Positions 37,126 to 46,312 of a stretch of 64,000 nucleotides of DNA are shown one piece after another. The DNA lies in contig NZ_CP117835.1 in assembly GCF_029094545.1 (NCBI RefSeq), positions 3,948,001-4,012,000 on the forward strand, in the 5' to 3' direction. Each line of letters starts with the position of its first letter. Within the stretch, counting starts at the first letter, position 1. Origin of the DNA: Alkalihalophilus pseudofirmus. Its GTDB lineage: Bacteria; Bacillota; Bacilli; Bacillales; Bacillaceae_D. A program made the translations under genes and the position numbers. The notes below the pieces were generated by a model. It made no database searches. It had not been told where the DNA came from and saw only the letters and a list, made by a program, of their open reading frames with translations.

Positions 37126-37326
37126 ATGAATGGTCAAAACCGCTCCTCTATTAAAATCGGCCAGCGCGTTCAGATTGTTTTAAAAAAAGACCAACGCTCT
37201 GGCACGTTAACAGAAGGCATCATCTCACGCATTTTAACGAAATCACCTCATCACCCGCACGGCATAAAGGTGATGCTCGCAGATGGCCAAGTAGGACGTG
37301 TAAAAGAAATTCTAGAAGAAGCATAA
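37126..37326 (+). CDS. ywbE: YwbE-family protein
   Basis: 66-residue conserved protein with the invariant SPHHPHGIKVMLADGQVGRVKEI segment of the YwbE family (KOW-like, likely RNA-binding fold). Function is not established. In B. subtilis ywbE lies next to the methyltransferase gene ywbD, a homologue of which is found here at 44149-45342. AAAGG-type ribosome site upstream of the ATG. Confidence 0.9.
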   Translation: MNGQNRSSIKIGQRVQIVLKKDQRSGTLTEGIISRILTKSPHHPHGIKVMLADGQVGRVKEILEEA

Positions 37327-37352
37327 GAAGAGGAGGCCTCCTTTTCTTATGC
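37321..37352. terminator. bidirectional terminator, ywbE / VOC gene
   Basis: GCATAAGAAGAGGAGG / CCTCCTTTTCTTATGC, a long near-perfect stem overlapping the ends of both convergent genes. Confidence 0.75.
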
Positions 37353-37727
37353 TTTTCTTTCTACATGAAGCTCAATTATATGCCCATCAGGATCGAGACA
37401 AAAAATCTGAGCGAATCCGCTTTTGCTCAGCGGCTTTTCGATGACCTCTATCCCCTTCTTCTTAAGCCAGCATAAAGCCTGGTCATAATCTTCTACTCTA
37501 ATAGCAAAGTGATGCCCCCTTGAATCTATTATCTTCTTCTCTTCTATTTTGTTACGGTCTTCGATTAAATGCAGCTGGCCTCCTCCAATTTGAAACCAAG
37601 CCCCTCTGAAATCAAAGCCAGGACGCTCTGATTCTTCAAGTTTTAAAATTTCTTTATAAAACTGTATCGATTGATTTAAATCCTTCACAACAAGACTTAC
37701 ATGATGAAGATCAACTATTTTAAGCAC
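37347..37727 (-). CDS. VOC-family (glyoxalase-like) protein
   Basis: 126 residues with two beta-alpha-beta-beta-beta modules. Likely metal ligands are His (LHHVSLVV, near residue 8), His in GHHFAIRV and Glu in HIIELHVE, as in the glyoxalase/dioxygenase superfamily. Reaction unknown. GTG start at 37727; the ribosome site is weak. Single gene. Confidence 0.82.
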   Translation of the reverse strand: MLKIVDLHHVSLVVKDLNQSIQFYKEILKLEESERPGFDFRGAWFQIGGGQLHLIEDRNKIEEKKIIDSRGHHFAIRVEDYDQALCWLKKKGIEVIEKPLSKSGFAQIFCLDPDGHIIELHVERKA

Positions 37728-37821
37728 TTTGACCTAGCCCCTTTGTCGTTTTTTATTAAAAATTCCTACTATTAAACCGATATGTATATAGAGGTATGCA
37801 TTTATAAGGAGGATGGAGCAA

Positions 37822-39810
37822 GTGAAATCGATTCAAGCAAAAGTAATCACCCTCATCTGTACGCTGCTCTTAATTACGTTAGGTGTTGTTTCCACTTTAA
37901 CGTATTTTCAAGTAAAACAACAGGTTGAGGACAATGTTCGAGTTGAAGGGGAGTCCCTTGTACAAGAAAAAACAGATCTCATCTCATTGTATTTAGAGAA
38001 TTTCGCATCATCTCTTGACCGTTACAGTCAAGATGGACGCATTATAGACATGCTCGAAGCAGCCGAAGAAGAACAAGAAGCTGCGTGGACGATTGTTAAC
38101 GAAGACTTTCAAACGTTCAATTCCCTAAATGAACACATCGCTGTTACATATATCGGTTCAAACGAAGGTGAATTTTTTACGGAACCGTTTATTGATGTAG
38201 GTTCAGATTATGACCCACGTACGCGTCCTTGGTATACAGCAGCAGAAGAAAATCCAGCAGCCGTCATTTGGACAGAGCCCTATGAAGACGCTAGTACGGG
38301 TGAATATGTAGTCACTGCAGCCAAAGCTGTAACATCTGGTACGACCGTGCTCGGAGTCGTATCATTTGATTTATATTTAGAAAACTTAACATCGATTATT
38401 AATGCTAGCAGCCCTGGGTACGACGGCTACTTTTTCTTATTTGACCAATCTGGCATTGCTCTTGTCCACCCTACACTAAGCGGGAATCAAGCAGATCATC
38501 CGGTTGTGTCCCAATTAATTCAATCATCTAATGATAACGGCTTTATGGATTATCAATCAGAAGGAGAAAACCGTCTTCTTTATTACAATACAGTTTCAGA
38601 AACAGGCTGGAGGGCAGGCGCTGTATTCTCACATGAAAATATGATGGCTGGCGCTCGAGATATCCGCACAACGATCATTGTAATCGCCCTTGCTGCTATT
38701 TTATTATCAGGCGGTATTGCTTATATTTTCTCAAGAAGAATCACTAAGCCAATCGTTGCGTTAAAGAAAGAAGTAAGTCGTGTAGCAAACGGTGACCTTA
38801 CAACGACGATGAACAGCACATCTAAAGATGAAATCGGACAATTGACCAATGATTTTAATGTTATGGTAGGATCTATGCGTGAGTTGGTTGAATCCATTCA
38901 AGCTTCAGTTGAACAAGTAAATGATTCGGCAGAAAGCCTAAGTGCAGTTTCTGAGGAGACAATCGCTTCAAGTGAGGAAGTGGCAAACGCCATTAGCGAA
39001 GTGGCATCCGGCTCTACCCAGCAGGCGGAAGATGTAGATGGGGCAAAAGATTTAACGATCGAGCTGTCCAATCAAATTGAAAAAGTCGATTACCACTCGG
39101 ATGAATTGGTCGTCTTATCTAAAAAAGCTACAGAAGAAAACCAAAAAGGCTCTACGCAAGTAGCTCTTCTGCAAGAGAAAACAAAAGCATTTAATACTGT
39201 GATTGGAAATGTAGAGAGTGTCGTGGAAACCCTTGCTAACCGCATCAAAGAAGTAGAGCAAGTAATTAATACAATTAACGATATCTCGAATCAAACGAAC
39301 TTACTCGCTTTAAATGCAAGTATTGAAGCTGCTCGTGCTGGTGACAGTGGTCGAGGATTTGCTGTCGTCGCTGATGAGGTGCGAAAGCTCGCTGAGCAGA
39401 CTTCTCAAGCCACTGAAAAAGTACGCCATACAATTGAAGGGATTGAAGCGGAAACGTCTAAAGTCGTTAGTGAAGTACATTCTACAAAGACTATCACAGC
39501 TGAACAAAATACAGCAGTGGCCGCAACAGAACAATCTTTTAATGAAATTGAATACGTTGTAGGCGATATTATCCAAGCGATTGACCTTATTAAAGAAGAA
39601 GTAAGACATATGAATGAACGTAAAGATTCTGTTGTCGCATCCATTGAAAACATTGCTGCTATTTCTCAGCAATCAGCAGCGGCAGCTGAAGAAGTTACAG
39701 CTTCTACAGAAGAACAAATGCGTGCCCTAGCTACCGTTTCTGACTCTGCTGAGGTGCTGACAGATGCAAGTGAACTTCTTACTGAGCGAATGAATCGTTT
39801 TAAAGTATAA
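37822..39810 (+). CDS. methyl-accepting chemotaxis protein with dCache sensor
   Basis: Transmembrane chemoreceptor of 662 residues. Helix 1 (about 6-28), extracellular double-Cache domain (about 32-270; [13 protein letters not shown] and FDLYLENL are Cache motifs), helix 2 (about 276-298), HAMP (about 300-352), then the methyl-accepting helical bundle with the conserved hairpin [20 protein letters not shown]. The GTG at 37822 is 9 nt from AAGGAGG; the ATG at 37813 abuts that site and is unlikely. The ligand is unknown; the dCache type often binds amino acids. Stand-alone, as most Bacillus receptors are. Confidence 0.92.
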   Translation: MKSIQAKVITLICTLLLITLGVVSTLTYFQVKQQVEDNVRVEGESLVQEKTDLISLYLENFASSLDRYSQDGRIIDMLEAAEEEQEAAWTIVNEDFQTFNSLNEHIAVTYIGSNEGEFFTEPFIDVGSDYDPRTRPWYTAAEENPAAVIWTEPYEDASTGEYVVTAAKAVTSGTTVLGVVSFDLYLENLTSIINASSPGYDGYFFLFDQSGIALVHPTLSGNQADHPVVSQLIQSSNDNGFMDYQSEGENRLLYYNTVSETGWRAGAVFSHENMMAGARDIRTTIIVIALAAILLSGGIAYIFSRRITKPIVALKKEVSRVANGDLTTTMNSTSKDEIGQLTNDFNVMVGSMRELVESIQASVEQVNDSAESLSAVSEETIASSEEVANAISEVASGSTQQAEDVDGAKDLTIELSNQIEKVDYHSDELVVLSKKATEENQKGSTQVALLQEKTKAFNTVIGNVESVVETLANRIKEVEQVINTINDISNQTNLLALNASIEAARAGDSGRGFAVVADEVRKLAEQTSQATEKVRHTIEGIEAETSKVVSEVHSTKTITAEQNTAVAATEQSFNEIEYVVGDIIQAIDLIKEEVRHMNERKDSVVASIENIAAISQQSAAAAEEVTASTEEQMRALATVSDSAEVLTDASELLTERMNRFKV

Positions 39811-39816
39811 AGACAG

Positions 39817-39854
39817 AAAAGACCCTGACTTGAGTGAACACAGGCTAGGGTCTT
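39817..39854. terminator. bidirectional terminator, MCP / topB
   Basis: AAGACCCT / AGGGTCTT outer stem between convergent genes, with A and T runs on either side. Confidence 0.75.
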
Positions 39855-39861
39855 AGTCTTT

Positions 39862-42030
39862 TTATTTATCTAATTTAAGCTTTGCTAATGCATCCGCAAG
39901 AGCAGTATTTCCAAAATCTTCATCTTTGTTTTGCTTTTTCATATAGTTTGAAACCTCACGCTTTGAGACTTGCTTATGCTTATTTTTCTTTTTGCGTTCA
40001 TTAAAGACCGACAGCTTCTCACGATGACCGCACACACAAGCAAATGTTTGACCTTCTCCTTCTCCTCTAAGCTCAAGTTTCTTTTTACATTTAGGGCAGC
40101 GAGCATTGGTGACCTTCGCGATATTCTTTTTATAGCCGCACTCACGATCCTGACACACTCTCATCTTCCCTCTTTTCCCATTCACTTCAAGCATCAGCTT
40201 GCCGCATTCAGGGCATTTGCTTCCTGTTATATTATCGTGACGGAAGGTTTTATCACTAGCCTTAATCGACCCTACAATTGATTTGGCATATTGCTTCATG
40301 TCAGAGATAAAAGCCTGCTTTGTCAGCTTGCCATTCGCAATCGCTTCAAGCTTTTGTTCCCACTCAGCCGTAAGTGCAGGAGTACGTAAATCTTCTGGAA
40401 CAAGATCAAGCAGCTGCTTGCCCTTAGACGTGATAAAAAGATCTTTCCCTCGCTTTTCAATTAAAAAGGATTGGAAAAGCTTTTCGATAATATCTGCTCT
40501 CGTAGCAACGGTTCCAATCCCGCCTGTTTTTCCAAGGGTTTCCACAATCTCTTCCGTTTTATTTTCCATAAAAGCTTGAGGACGCTCCATCGCAGAAAGC
40601 AATGTTCCTTCATTAAATCGAGCTGGCGGCTTTGTCTCACCTTTTGTGAGGGTGCAATTCTTAATCGTGAATTCTTCAGCTTCCTTTACTACAGGGAGCC
40701 CTTCGCTTTCTTCCTTTGTATCGTATACGACTTTCCATCCTAACGCGAGAACTTGGTCCCCCTTCGCTTCGAACTGCTCCCCACAAGCTTCAGCCTCTAT
40801 TTTGGTCTGCTCATACTCATATGCCGGGTACAATACAGCTAAAAAGCGTCTAACAATCAGCTGGTAGAGCTTGTATTCCCTATCTGATAAAGCAGATGGT
40901 GCCGGGGCCTGCTCTGTAGGAATAATCGCATGATGGTCCGTCACTTTACGGTCATCAACAAAATGAGAGTCCGCTTTCAATGGACGCTTCCTGATGTCTG
41001 AAACGAATTTCCTGTAAGGCTGTACATCACATGCTTTTAAGCGGTCGTCTAGTGTTTCAACCAGATCTGACGATAAGTAACGTGAATCTGTTCTTGGATA
41101 CGTTACTGCCTTATGGTGTTCATATAACTTTTGCAACGTGGAGAGCGTTTCTTTTGCCGAGAAGCCAAACTTCTGGTTCGCCTCACGCTGCAGTTCTGTT
41201 AAATCATACAATTTAGGCGCCAACGTTTTCTTCTTCTGTTTCTTAACTGCTTTAACGGTGAGTTTTTCTCCTTCAAGCTTTTCTTTTAAGTTCTTCGCAT
41301 GTTGATCGTCGAAGATTCTGCGTTCTCCGCTCTCTTTTTGATACCACTGAAAGCGAAGACTGTCTTTTACCGAGATAAATAACTGGTCAAATGACTTCGG
41401 CTTAAATGCTTGGATATCTGCTTCCCTTTTTGCAATCATGGCAAGTGTCGGTGTTTGTACACGCCCGCAAGATAACTGAGCATTATATTTCGTTGTCAAT
41501 GCACGAGTCCCGTTCAGTCCTACATACCAATCTGCTTCAGACCTAGCGACTGCAGCATCATATAAGGGTTCATATCTCTTTCCATCTTTCAGCTGAGAGA
41601 ACCCTTCTTGAATCGCTTTATCAGTAACCGATGATATCCATAAACGCTTGACCGGCTTATGACAATGTGCCTTCGCTAAAATCCACCGTGCAACAAGCTC
41701 CCCTTCTCTCCCCGCATCGGTAGCAATAATGACTTGATCCACATCTCCTCTATTAAGCTGAGCTTTCACGGCGTGGAATTGTTTACTCGTTTTTTTTATA
41801 ACCACTAAATTAAGTTTCGACGGCAGCATCGGTAAATCTTCTAGTTTCCATGATTTATATGTATCACCGTAGCTTTCAGGATCTGCTAGTGTGACAAGAT
41901 GGCCAAGAGCCCAGGTCACAATATACTTTGAGCCTTCAAAGTATCCATTTCCTTTTTTTTCACACTTCAACACACGCGCTAAATCTCTAGCTACGGAAGG
42001 TTTTTCTGCTAGTACCACAGACTTTTTCAT
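39862..42030 (-). CDS. topB: DNA topoisomerase III
   Basis: Type IA topoisomerase of 722 residues, the usual length in Bacillus. Toprim domain at the N-terminus (VLAEKPSVA; DAGREGE at 105-111), catalytic Tyr311 in VTYPRTDSRYLS, SCGRVQTPTLAMI (188-200). The C-terminus has zinc-finger-like segments (CPECGK, CQDRECGY, CPKCKK, CVCGH) and a basic tail. It relaxes negative supercoils and decatenates single-stranded junctions. AAAGGGTG precedes the ATG. Confidence 0.95.
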   Translation of the reverse strand: MKKSVVLAEKPSVARDLARVLKCEKKGNGYFEGSKYIVTWALGHLVTLADPESYGDTYKSWKLEDLPMLPSKLNLVVIKKTSKQFHAVKAQLNRGDVDQVIIATDAGREGELVARWILAKAHCHKPVKRLWISSVTDKAIQEGFSQLKDGKRYEPLYDAAVARSEADWYVGLNGTRALTTKYNAQLSCGRVQTPTLAMIAKREADIQAFKPKSFDQLFISVKDSLRFQWYQKESGERRIFDDQHAKNLKEKLEGEKLTVKAVKKQKKKTLAPKLYDLTELQREANQKFGFSAKETLSTLQKLYEHHKAVTYPRTDSRYLSSDLVETLDDRLKACDVQPYRKFVSDIRKRPLKADSHFVDDRKVTDHHAIIPTEQAPAPSALSDREYKLYQLIVRRFLAVLYPAYEYEQTKIEAEACGEQFEAKGDQVLALGWKVVYDTKEESEGLPVVKEAEEFTIKNCTLTKGETKPPARFNEGTLLSAMERPQAFMENKTEEIVETLGKTGGIGTVATRADIIEKLFQSFLIEKRGKDLFITSKGKQLLDLVPEDLRTPALTAEWEQKLEAIANGKLTKQAFISDMKQYAKSIVGSIKASDKTFRHDNITGSKCPECGKLMLEVNGKRGKMRVCQDRECGYKKNIAKVTNARCPKCKKKLELRGEGEGQTFACVCGHREKLSVFNERKKKNKHKQVSKREVSNYMKKQNKDEDFGNTALADALAKLKLDK

Positions 42031-42123
42031 TCAAACACCCTTTCTATTAATTCTCCAAAACATATCGACAAATCATCCTCCAATTATGATAGCACCCCCG
42101 CTGTTAAAAAGATATCGCATTGG

Positions 42124-42139
42124 CGTTTCACGTGAAACA
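42124..42139. promoter_or_regulatory. parS site 1 (ParB/Spo0J binding)
   Basis: CGTTTCACGTGAAACA: 15 of 16 positions match the Bacillus parS consensus TGTTNCACGTGAAACA, with a perfect GTTTCACGTGAAAC palindrome. Origin-region chromosome segregation site. Confidence 0.88.
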
Positions 42140-42147
42140 TCCTTTAT

Positions 42148-42163
42148 TGTTCCACGTGAAACG
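42148..42163. promoter_or_regulatory. parS site 2 (ParB/Spo0J binding)
   Basis: TGTTCCACGTGAAACG: 15 of 16 match to the same consensus, with an 8-bp gap after site 1. Both lie in the ykkD-topB gap. Confidence 0.88.
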
Positions 42164-42165
42164 TT

Positions 42166-42480
42166 CTATGTTACCAATTTAAGCCCAATCGCTGCGCTCA
42201 GAATCATTGCAAGGAAGACAAGCCTTTTCCAATCGGTTGATTCTTTATAAAAGATCATTCCTAGAAGCGCTCCTCCTGCTGCACCGATTCCTGTCCATAC
42301 AGCATAGGCCGTCCCCATCGGCAATCCTTCCATCGAAGCTGCCAGGAATAGAAAGCTGATCACAAAAGAGCTTCCTAGCATGAGTAAGCTGGTCATTTTA
42401 TGGTCATGATGCCACTTATTAATCATTGCTACACCAGCCATTTCAAATAGTCCTGCTAAAATTAAATACACCCATTCCAC
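42166..42480 (-). CDS. ykkD: SMR guanidinium exporter subunit YkkD
   Basis: Four-helix small multidrug resistance protein of 104 residues; LIGLFEMAGVA-like start (AGLFEMAGVAMIN, Glu in helix 1), PMGTAYAVWTGIGAAGGALLGM and YKES. Closely like B. subtilis YkkD. It works as a heterodimer with YkkC to export guanidinium. GTG start 2 nt after the ykkC stop with GGGGTGGAG upstream, so coupled. Confidence 0.93.
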   Translation of the reverse strand: MEWVYLILAGLFEMAGVAMINKWHHDHKMTSLLMLGSSFVISFLFLAASMEGLPMGTAYAVWTGIGAAGGALLGMIFYKESTDWKRLVFLAMILSAAIGLKLVT

Positions 42481-42482
42481 TC

Positions 42483-42854
42483 TTACTCCACCCCTTTCTC
42501 ATGCTGGCTTTGATCTTCACTCGTTACAAGCTTTAATCCTATAATCCCAGCTAAAAGCAACCCTATCAGAAGAACCTTTATTATTTCTAACGGCTCTCCA
42601 AATAATAAAAATTCTGCAGAAACGGTACCTGCAGTACCCAACCCTACAAATACAGCATAGGCAGTTCCAACCGGCAGTCTTTTCCCTGCTTGAATTAACA
42701 AGTAAAAGCTGACCGCAATTGCTATGACTGTGACCATCCACTCCCACCACAAGGAAGCATGTTTTAATCCAATCACCCAGCCAACCTCAAAAAATGCTGC
42801 AATGACGACCTTTCCCCACTCTACATTTAATTTCTCATTTGTTCTCCTGCCCAC
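42483..42854 (-). CDS. ykkC: SMR guanidinium exporter subunit YkkC
   Basis: 123 residues: an N-terminal extension, then four helices with the active-site Glu in [15 protein letters not shown], and [18 protein letters not shown]. Only an in-frame GTG at 42854 is available as start, with AAAGGAG 11 nt upstream, which makes it about ten residues longer than B. subtilis YkkC. A guanidine-I riboswitch lies just upstream. Confidence 0.92.
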   Translation of the reverse strand: MGRRTNEKLNVEWGKVVIAAFFEVGWVIGLKHASLWWEWMVTVIAIAVSFYLLIQAGKRLPVGTAYAVFVGLGTAGTVSAEFLLFGEPLEIIKVLLIGLLLAGIIGLKLVTSEDQSQHEKGVE

Positions 42855-42879
42855 TCTCTCTTCCTCTCCTTTATCACAA

Positions 42880-42930
42880 CAAGAAAGCCCGGGACATACT
42901 CTTTTCTAAAAAGAATATCTCCCGGGCTTT
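42880..42930 (-). terminator. riboswitch-controlled terminator before ykkC
   Basis: AAAGCCCGGGAGA / TGTCCCGGGCTTT on the minus strand, overlapping the 3' end of the riboswitch: the switch between read-through and stop. Confidence 0.85.
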
Positions 42931-43016
42931 TATCCCTCCGTGTCACAATTGGTTTCATTGTGGGTTTTCTCTCGGACCAGTCCAGTTGAATCGCTGCGGA
43001 ACCCTAGAAAACAACA
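42919..43016 (-). ncRNA. guanidine-I riboswitch (ykkC-yxkD)
   Basis: Minus strand shows CTAGGGTTCCG, CTGGTCCGAGAG, then ACACGGAGGGATAAAAGCC, the conserved parts of the ykkC RNA class. Guanidinium binding would prevent the overlapping terminator and turn on ykkCD. Confidence 0.94.
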
Positions 43017-43033
43017 TATATTCAATTGCCTAC

Positions 43034-43062
43034 ATTATTTCAACTTCTCTTTTTAATGTCAA
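43034..43062 (-). promoter_or_regulatory. sigma-A promoter of the ykkCD unit
   Basis: Minus strand TTGACA (43057-43062), 17-bp spacer, AATAAT (43034-43039), starting the transcript just before the riboswitch. Confidence 0.75.
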
Positions 43063-43468
43063 CTAGAAAATGTTAACTTCATTTATTTCTACCTAGTTAA
43101 TGATATGCCAAACGCTTTAAAAAGGAGGTAATTGCTGTCATTCAGTCGTTTCATTTGTAAATATATTGAAATATACAACTACTTCATTCTATTTTTTTAC
43201 CAATAAATATAAAAACAAGAAAAAATGTGTCCTTCTATGCAGGTCATCTTACTTTTTTGAGCAAAACAAATAAAAATGTCCCTGTTTACATCCTTTGTGT
43301 CCCGGATGATGGTCTCTTGTTTACAGCAGAAAAGCTATGAAACAATAAAATTAATCAATAATCATCCTGTATAGACTGAGACATTTTAAAGAGTGATGTT
43401 TAAAAAATCTTCATTCGTGGTAAACAGTTTTGGTCAATACATACAGGAATCTTATGAGGAGTGATGAC
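43063..43468. other. AT-rich intergenic region without recognised gene
   Basis: About 400 bp between the divergent ykkCD and hydrolase genes. It has a weak internal repetition (TGTTTACA twice, TGTGTCC twice) near 43227-43325 but no convincing reading frame, RNA motif or promoter. Confidence 0.5.
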
Positions 43469-44092
43469 ATGAAACAACTATTTTTGTTAAGTAAAACATT
43501 TGTAGCATTAGCTATTCTATTTTTCATTTCACCAACAGAAGGACACGCTCACAGCTTGCTGAAACAAGGAGATACGGGTGCAGAGGTAGAAGAGTTACAA
43601 AAGCAATTAATTCAACTAGATTACTTAGATACGGATGCAACAGGTTACTACGGCCCTCAAACCGACCAGGCTGTCCGAAACTTCCAAAGTGATTTTGGGT
43701 TAGTTGTAGACGGACTTGCAGGAGTTGCTACACATAGTTTATTAGAAGAAGTACATAAGTTAGCGAAAATTGTCTACGGTGAAGCACGTGGAGAATCTTT
43801 TGAAGGACAAGTAGCCGTAGCTGGTGTTGTATTAAATAGAGTAGAGTCTGATGAATTTCCTCAAACTCTTGCCGGTGTCATCTACCAGCGTAATGCATTT
43901 ACTGCGGTTCATGATGGACAATATGAGTTAACACCTGATGCGACAGCATACCAAGCCGTAAGAGAAGCATACAAAGGTACTGATCCAAGCCAGGGGGCAT
44001 TATATTATTTTAACCCAGACATCGCGACATCTGAATGGATCCAAACAAGAACAGTAGAACATCGTATTGGCAGCCACGTATTTGCTAATTAA
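43469..44092 (+). CDS. secreted SleB-type cell-wall hydrolase
   Basis: Exported peptidoglycan hydrolase of 207 residues: signal peptide (about 1-28, ending near GHAHS), one PG_binding_1 domain (about 30-88; LLKQGDTGAEVEELQKQLIQL), then a Hydrolase_2 (SleB/CwlJ) domain starting LAKIVYGEARGESFEGQVAVAGVVLNRV. The first glutamate (YGEARGE) is the family catalytic residue. SleB proteins are spore-cortex lytic enzymes; no ypeB follows, so a vegetative or sporulation wall role is equally possible. ATG follows GAGGAG by 7 nt. Confidence 0.88.
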   Translation: MKQLFLLSKTFVALAILFFISPTEGHAHSLLKQGDTGAEVEELQKQLIQLDYLDTDATGYYGPQTDQAVRNFQSDFGLVVDGLAGVATHSLLEEVHKLAKIVYGEARGESFEGQVAVAGVVLNRVESDEFPQTLAGVIYQRNAFTAVHDGQYELTPDATAYQAVREAYKGTDPSQGALYYFNPDIATSEWIQTRTVEHRIGSHVFAN

Positions 44093-44098
44093 AAAAAC

Positions 44099-44132
44099 AA
44101 GCCAGGCTCTTATTATCAGGGCCTGGCTGTTT
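44099..44132 (+). terminator. terminator of the hydrolase gene
   Basis: AGCCAGGC(TC) / (GG)GCCTGGCT then GTTTC; possibly serving both strands. Confidence 0.7.
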
Positions 44133-44148
44133 CACTGTATCCACTTTT

Positions 44149-45342
44149 TTATATCAGCTTCCTTACAAAAACCACTTTTAAATAGTTTCCTTCAGGAAAA
44201 GCTTTCGTCGTTTTAAAATCAGGCGGCAGAGAATAGCTCTCTTCAATTTTGTAGCGGTACCCTTCCTTCTTAAACGCTTGATCTATAAAGCCTTTAAACT
44301 TCTTCATTCCAAATGTACTGCAATTTGTAGAAGCAACAATGACCCCGTTATCTTCCGTAATCTGAATCGCTTCTTGCAACAGACTTGTATAGTCCTTCTG
44401 TGCACTGAACGTATGTTTTTTTGACCTAGCAAAGCTTGGTGGATCTAAAATAACTATATCAAAGCTCAAGTCCTTACGTTTAGCATAATTAAAGTATTTA
44501 AACACATCCATAACAACAATGTCGTGGGCCTCGTAATCCATTCCATTTACACTAAACTGCTCAATCGTCTTAGGGAGACTTCTATTAGCTAAATCAACGC
44601 TCGTTGTTTTGGTCGCTCCGCCTAATGCTGCAGCTACTGAAAAAGCTCCTGTGTAAGAGAATGTATTCAGTACCGTTTTACCCTCTGCATAAGAATCACG
44701 GATCTTTTTCCGTACCTCTTTTTGATCAAGAAACACCCCTACCATCGGGCCATCATTTAAATACACTGCAAACTGAATTCCATTTTCTAAAACAAGCAGC
44801 GGAAACTCTCCCCTGTCTCCAGTAACAAAATCATCATCTTCTACATACATCCCTTTTTTATTGAACCGCTTCTTTTCATACAGCCCTTTAAAATTGGGAG
44901 CAGACTGCAGTGCTTCAATAACCCAATCACGGAAACGATAGACCCCTTCACTGTACCATGTCATCACATAATAACCGTGATAATAATCAATTGTGAGACC
45001 GCCCACCCCGTCACCTTCACCATTAAATACACGAAATGCGGTTGTATCATTTGATTCAAAATAAGAGTTTCTATGGTTAATGGCCTGATGAATTCTCCCT
45101 AAAAAGAACATAGAGTCAATTGCTTCATGCTCACTTCTCGTTAAAATCCATCCATACCCTTTATTCTGGCGTCCATAATAGCCTCTGCCAATAAAATTTC
45201 CACGCGTATCAACAAGTGAGAGAAGCATTCCTTCTTCCTTTAACGGCTTAATATTTTGGATCGCCTCTTTCTCAAGCAAAGGAGAGCCTGATTTTATTTT
45301 TTTTATATGTGAATCGTTTATCGTTACTTTTAACTCGTTCAT
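44149..45342 (-). CDS. ywbD: class I SAM-dependent rRNA methyltransferase (RlmI/YwbD-like)
   Basis: 397 residues: an N-terminal PUA-like domain (about 1-75), an EEHEI-like middle part, and a Rossmann methyltransferase domain with LNTFSYTGAFSVAAALGGA (SAM loop) and VILDPPSFARSKK (NPPY-type motif). Family members methylate cytosine in 23S rRNA. Related to B. subtilis YwbD, whose neighbour YwbE is also in this window but 7 kb away. Confidence 0.87.
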   Translation of the reverse strand: MNELKVTINDSHIKKIKSGSPLLEKEAIQNIKPLKEEGMLLSLVDTRGNFIGRGYYGRQNKGYGWILTRSEHEAIDSMFFLGRIHQAINHRNSYFESNDTTAFRVFNGEGDGVGGLTIDYYHGYYVMTWYSEGVYRFRDWVIEALQSAPNFKGLYEKKRFNKKGMYVEDDDFVTGDRGEFPLLVLENGIQFAVYLNDGPMVGVFLDQKEVRKKIRDSYAEGKTVLNTFSYTGAFSVAAALGGATKTTSVDLANRSLPKTIEQFSVNGMDYEAHDIVVMDVFKYFNYAKRKDLSFDIVILDPPSFARSKKHTFSAQKDYTSLLQEAIQITEDNGVIVASTNCSTFGMKKFKGFIDQAFKKEGYRYKIEESYSLPPDFKTTKAFPEGNYLKVVFVRKLI

Positions 45343-45507
45343 CTATTTCTTCCACCCAACATTGGCTATTTTCCCGCATGCTACGCACGGGGTTGCACGT
45401 TCTTATTCTGTAGGGTGATTATATCATTATTCTAAATAGAACTAAATGTACCCCGCTGCAACCAAATGTGTTAGAATTTTCTAATAACAGATTTAGGAGT
45501 GAACCGT

Positions 45508-46266
45508 TTGAAATTAACTAATCTTGAAAAATACCATGACCCTCTGCTTTATGACGCTCAAAATGATACGTACACAAAAGACTTATCTCTCATAGAAGAA
45601 TACGCTGATCAATGTCACGGTCCGATTATTGACCTTGCATGCGGCACGGGAAGAAGTGCGGTATATCTAGCAGAACGAGGCCATCACATCATTGGGGTCG
45701 ATATTCACCAAGGAATGTTAGACCGCGCTAGGAAGAAAGCAGAATCCAAAAATGTCAAAGTAGATTTCCACCTGCAGGATGCAACAAAACTAGATCTCAC
45801 AGTAAAGAGTCCCTTTCTTTTTCTAGTTGGTAATGCCTTTCAACATTTCTTAACCAATGAAGAGCAGGATGCCCTCTTAAGCGGGATTCATGCGCACCTT
45901 GAGGAGGAAGGAATTTTCTTGTTCGGTACTCGTTTTCTAGAAAAAGAAGATATTTTAGGGGTGAAACCGTATGAGGCATCCTTCACAGATCATCTTGGCA
46001 GAAAGGTCACAGAGGTTTATGAAGACATTTATCACCCCCTAGAGCAAGTGCTAGAATGCGTATCACAAGTGATAAAAATAGATGGGGAAAAGGTACAAAA
46101 AGAGAAAGAAACGATCCGCCTTCGCTATGTTCTCCCACAAGAAATGAAACGGCTCCTAGAAGGACATGGATTTACCATTTTACACGCTTATAGCGATTGG
46201 AATAAGACACCAATGCATGCAAAGAGCAAGCAATTGATCTATGTATGTAAGAAAGATTCTGTTTAA
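45508..46266 (+). CDS. class I SAM-dependent methyltransferase
   Basis: 252 residues with the SAM loop IIDLACGTGRSAVYLAERGH (about 40-59), acidic loop GVDIHQGML and motif FLFLVGNAFQHF. The target is unknown. The TTG at 45508 is preferred because AGGAG (45495-45499) lies 8 nt upstream; the in-frame GTG at 45499 overlaps that site. Confidence 0.82.
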   Translation: MKLTNLEKYHDPLLYDAQNDTYTKDLSLIEEYADQCHGPIIDLACGTGRSAVYLAERGHHIIGVDIHQGMLDRARKKAESKNVKVDFHLQDATKLDLTVKSPFLFLVGNAFQHFLTNEEQDALLSGIHAHLEEEGIFLFGTRFLEKEDILGVKPYEASFTDHLGRKVTEVYEDIYHPLEQVLECVSQVIKIDGEKVQKEKETIRLRYVLPQEMKRLLEGHGFTILHAYSDWNKTPMHAKSKQLIYVCKKDSV

Positions 46267-46276
46267 CACCTGCAAA

Positions 46277-46306
46277 GAGGGCTGACCATTATGCAGGTCA
46301 ACCCTC
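46277..46306. terminator. bidirectional terminator, methyltransferase / aldA
   Basis: GAGGGCTGACC / GGTCAACCCTC stem between convergent genes; its T run is weak on the plus strand. Confidence 0.6.
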
Positions 46307-46312
46307 CTCCTC

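Noticed and set aside
37813-37821. ATG at 37813 as start of the chemoreceptor
   Set aside because: The ribosome site AAGGAGG is directly adjacent to it; the GTG at 37822 has normal spacing.
43227-43325. Possible RNA motif in the gap before the hydrolase gene
   Set aside because: Only short repeated words; no stable stem or match to a known class was found.
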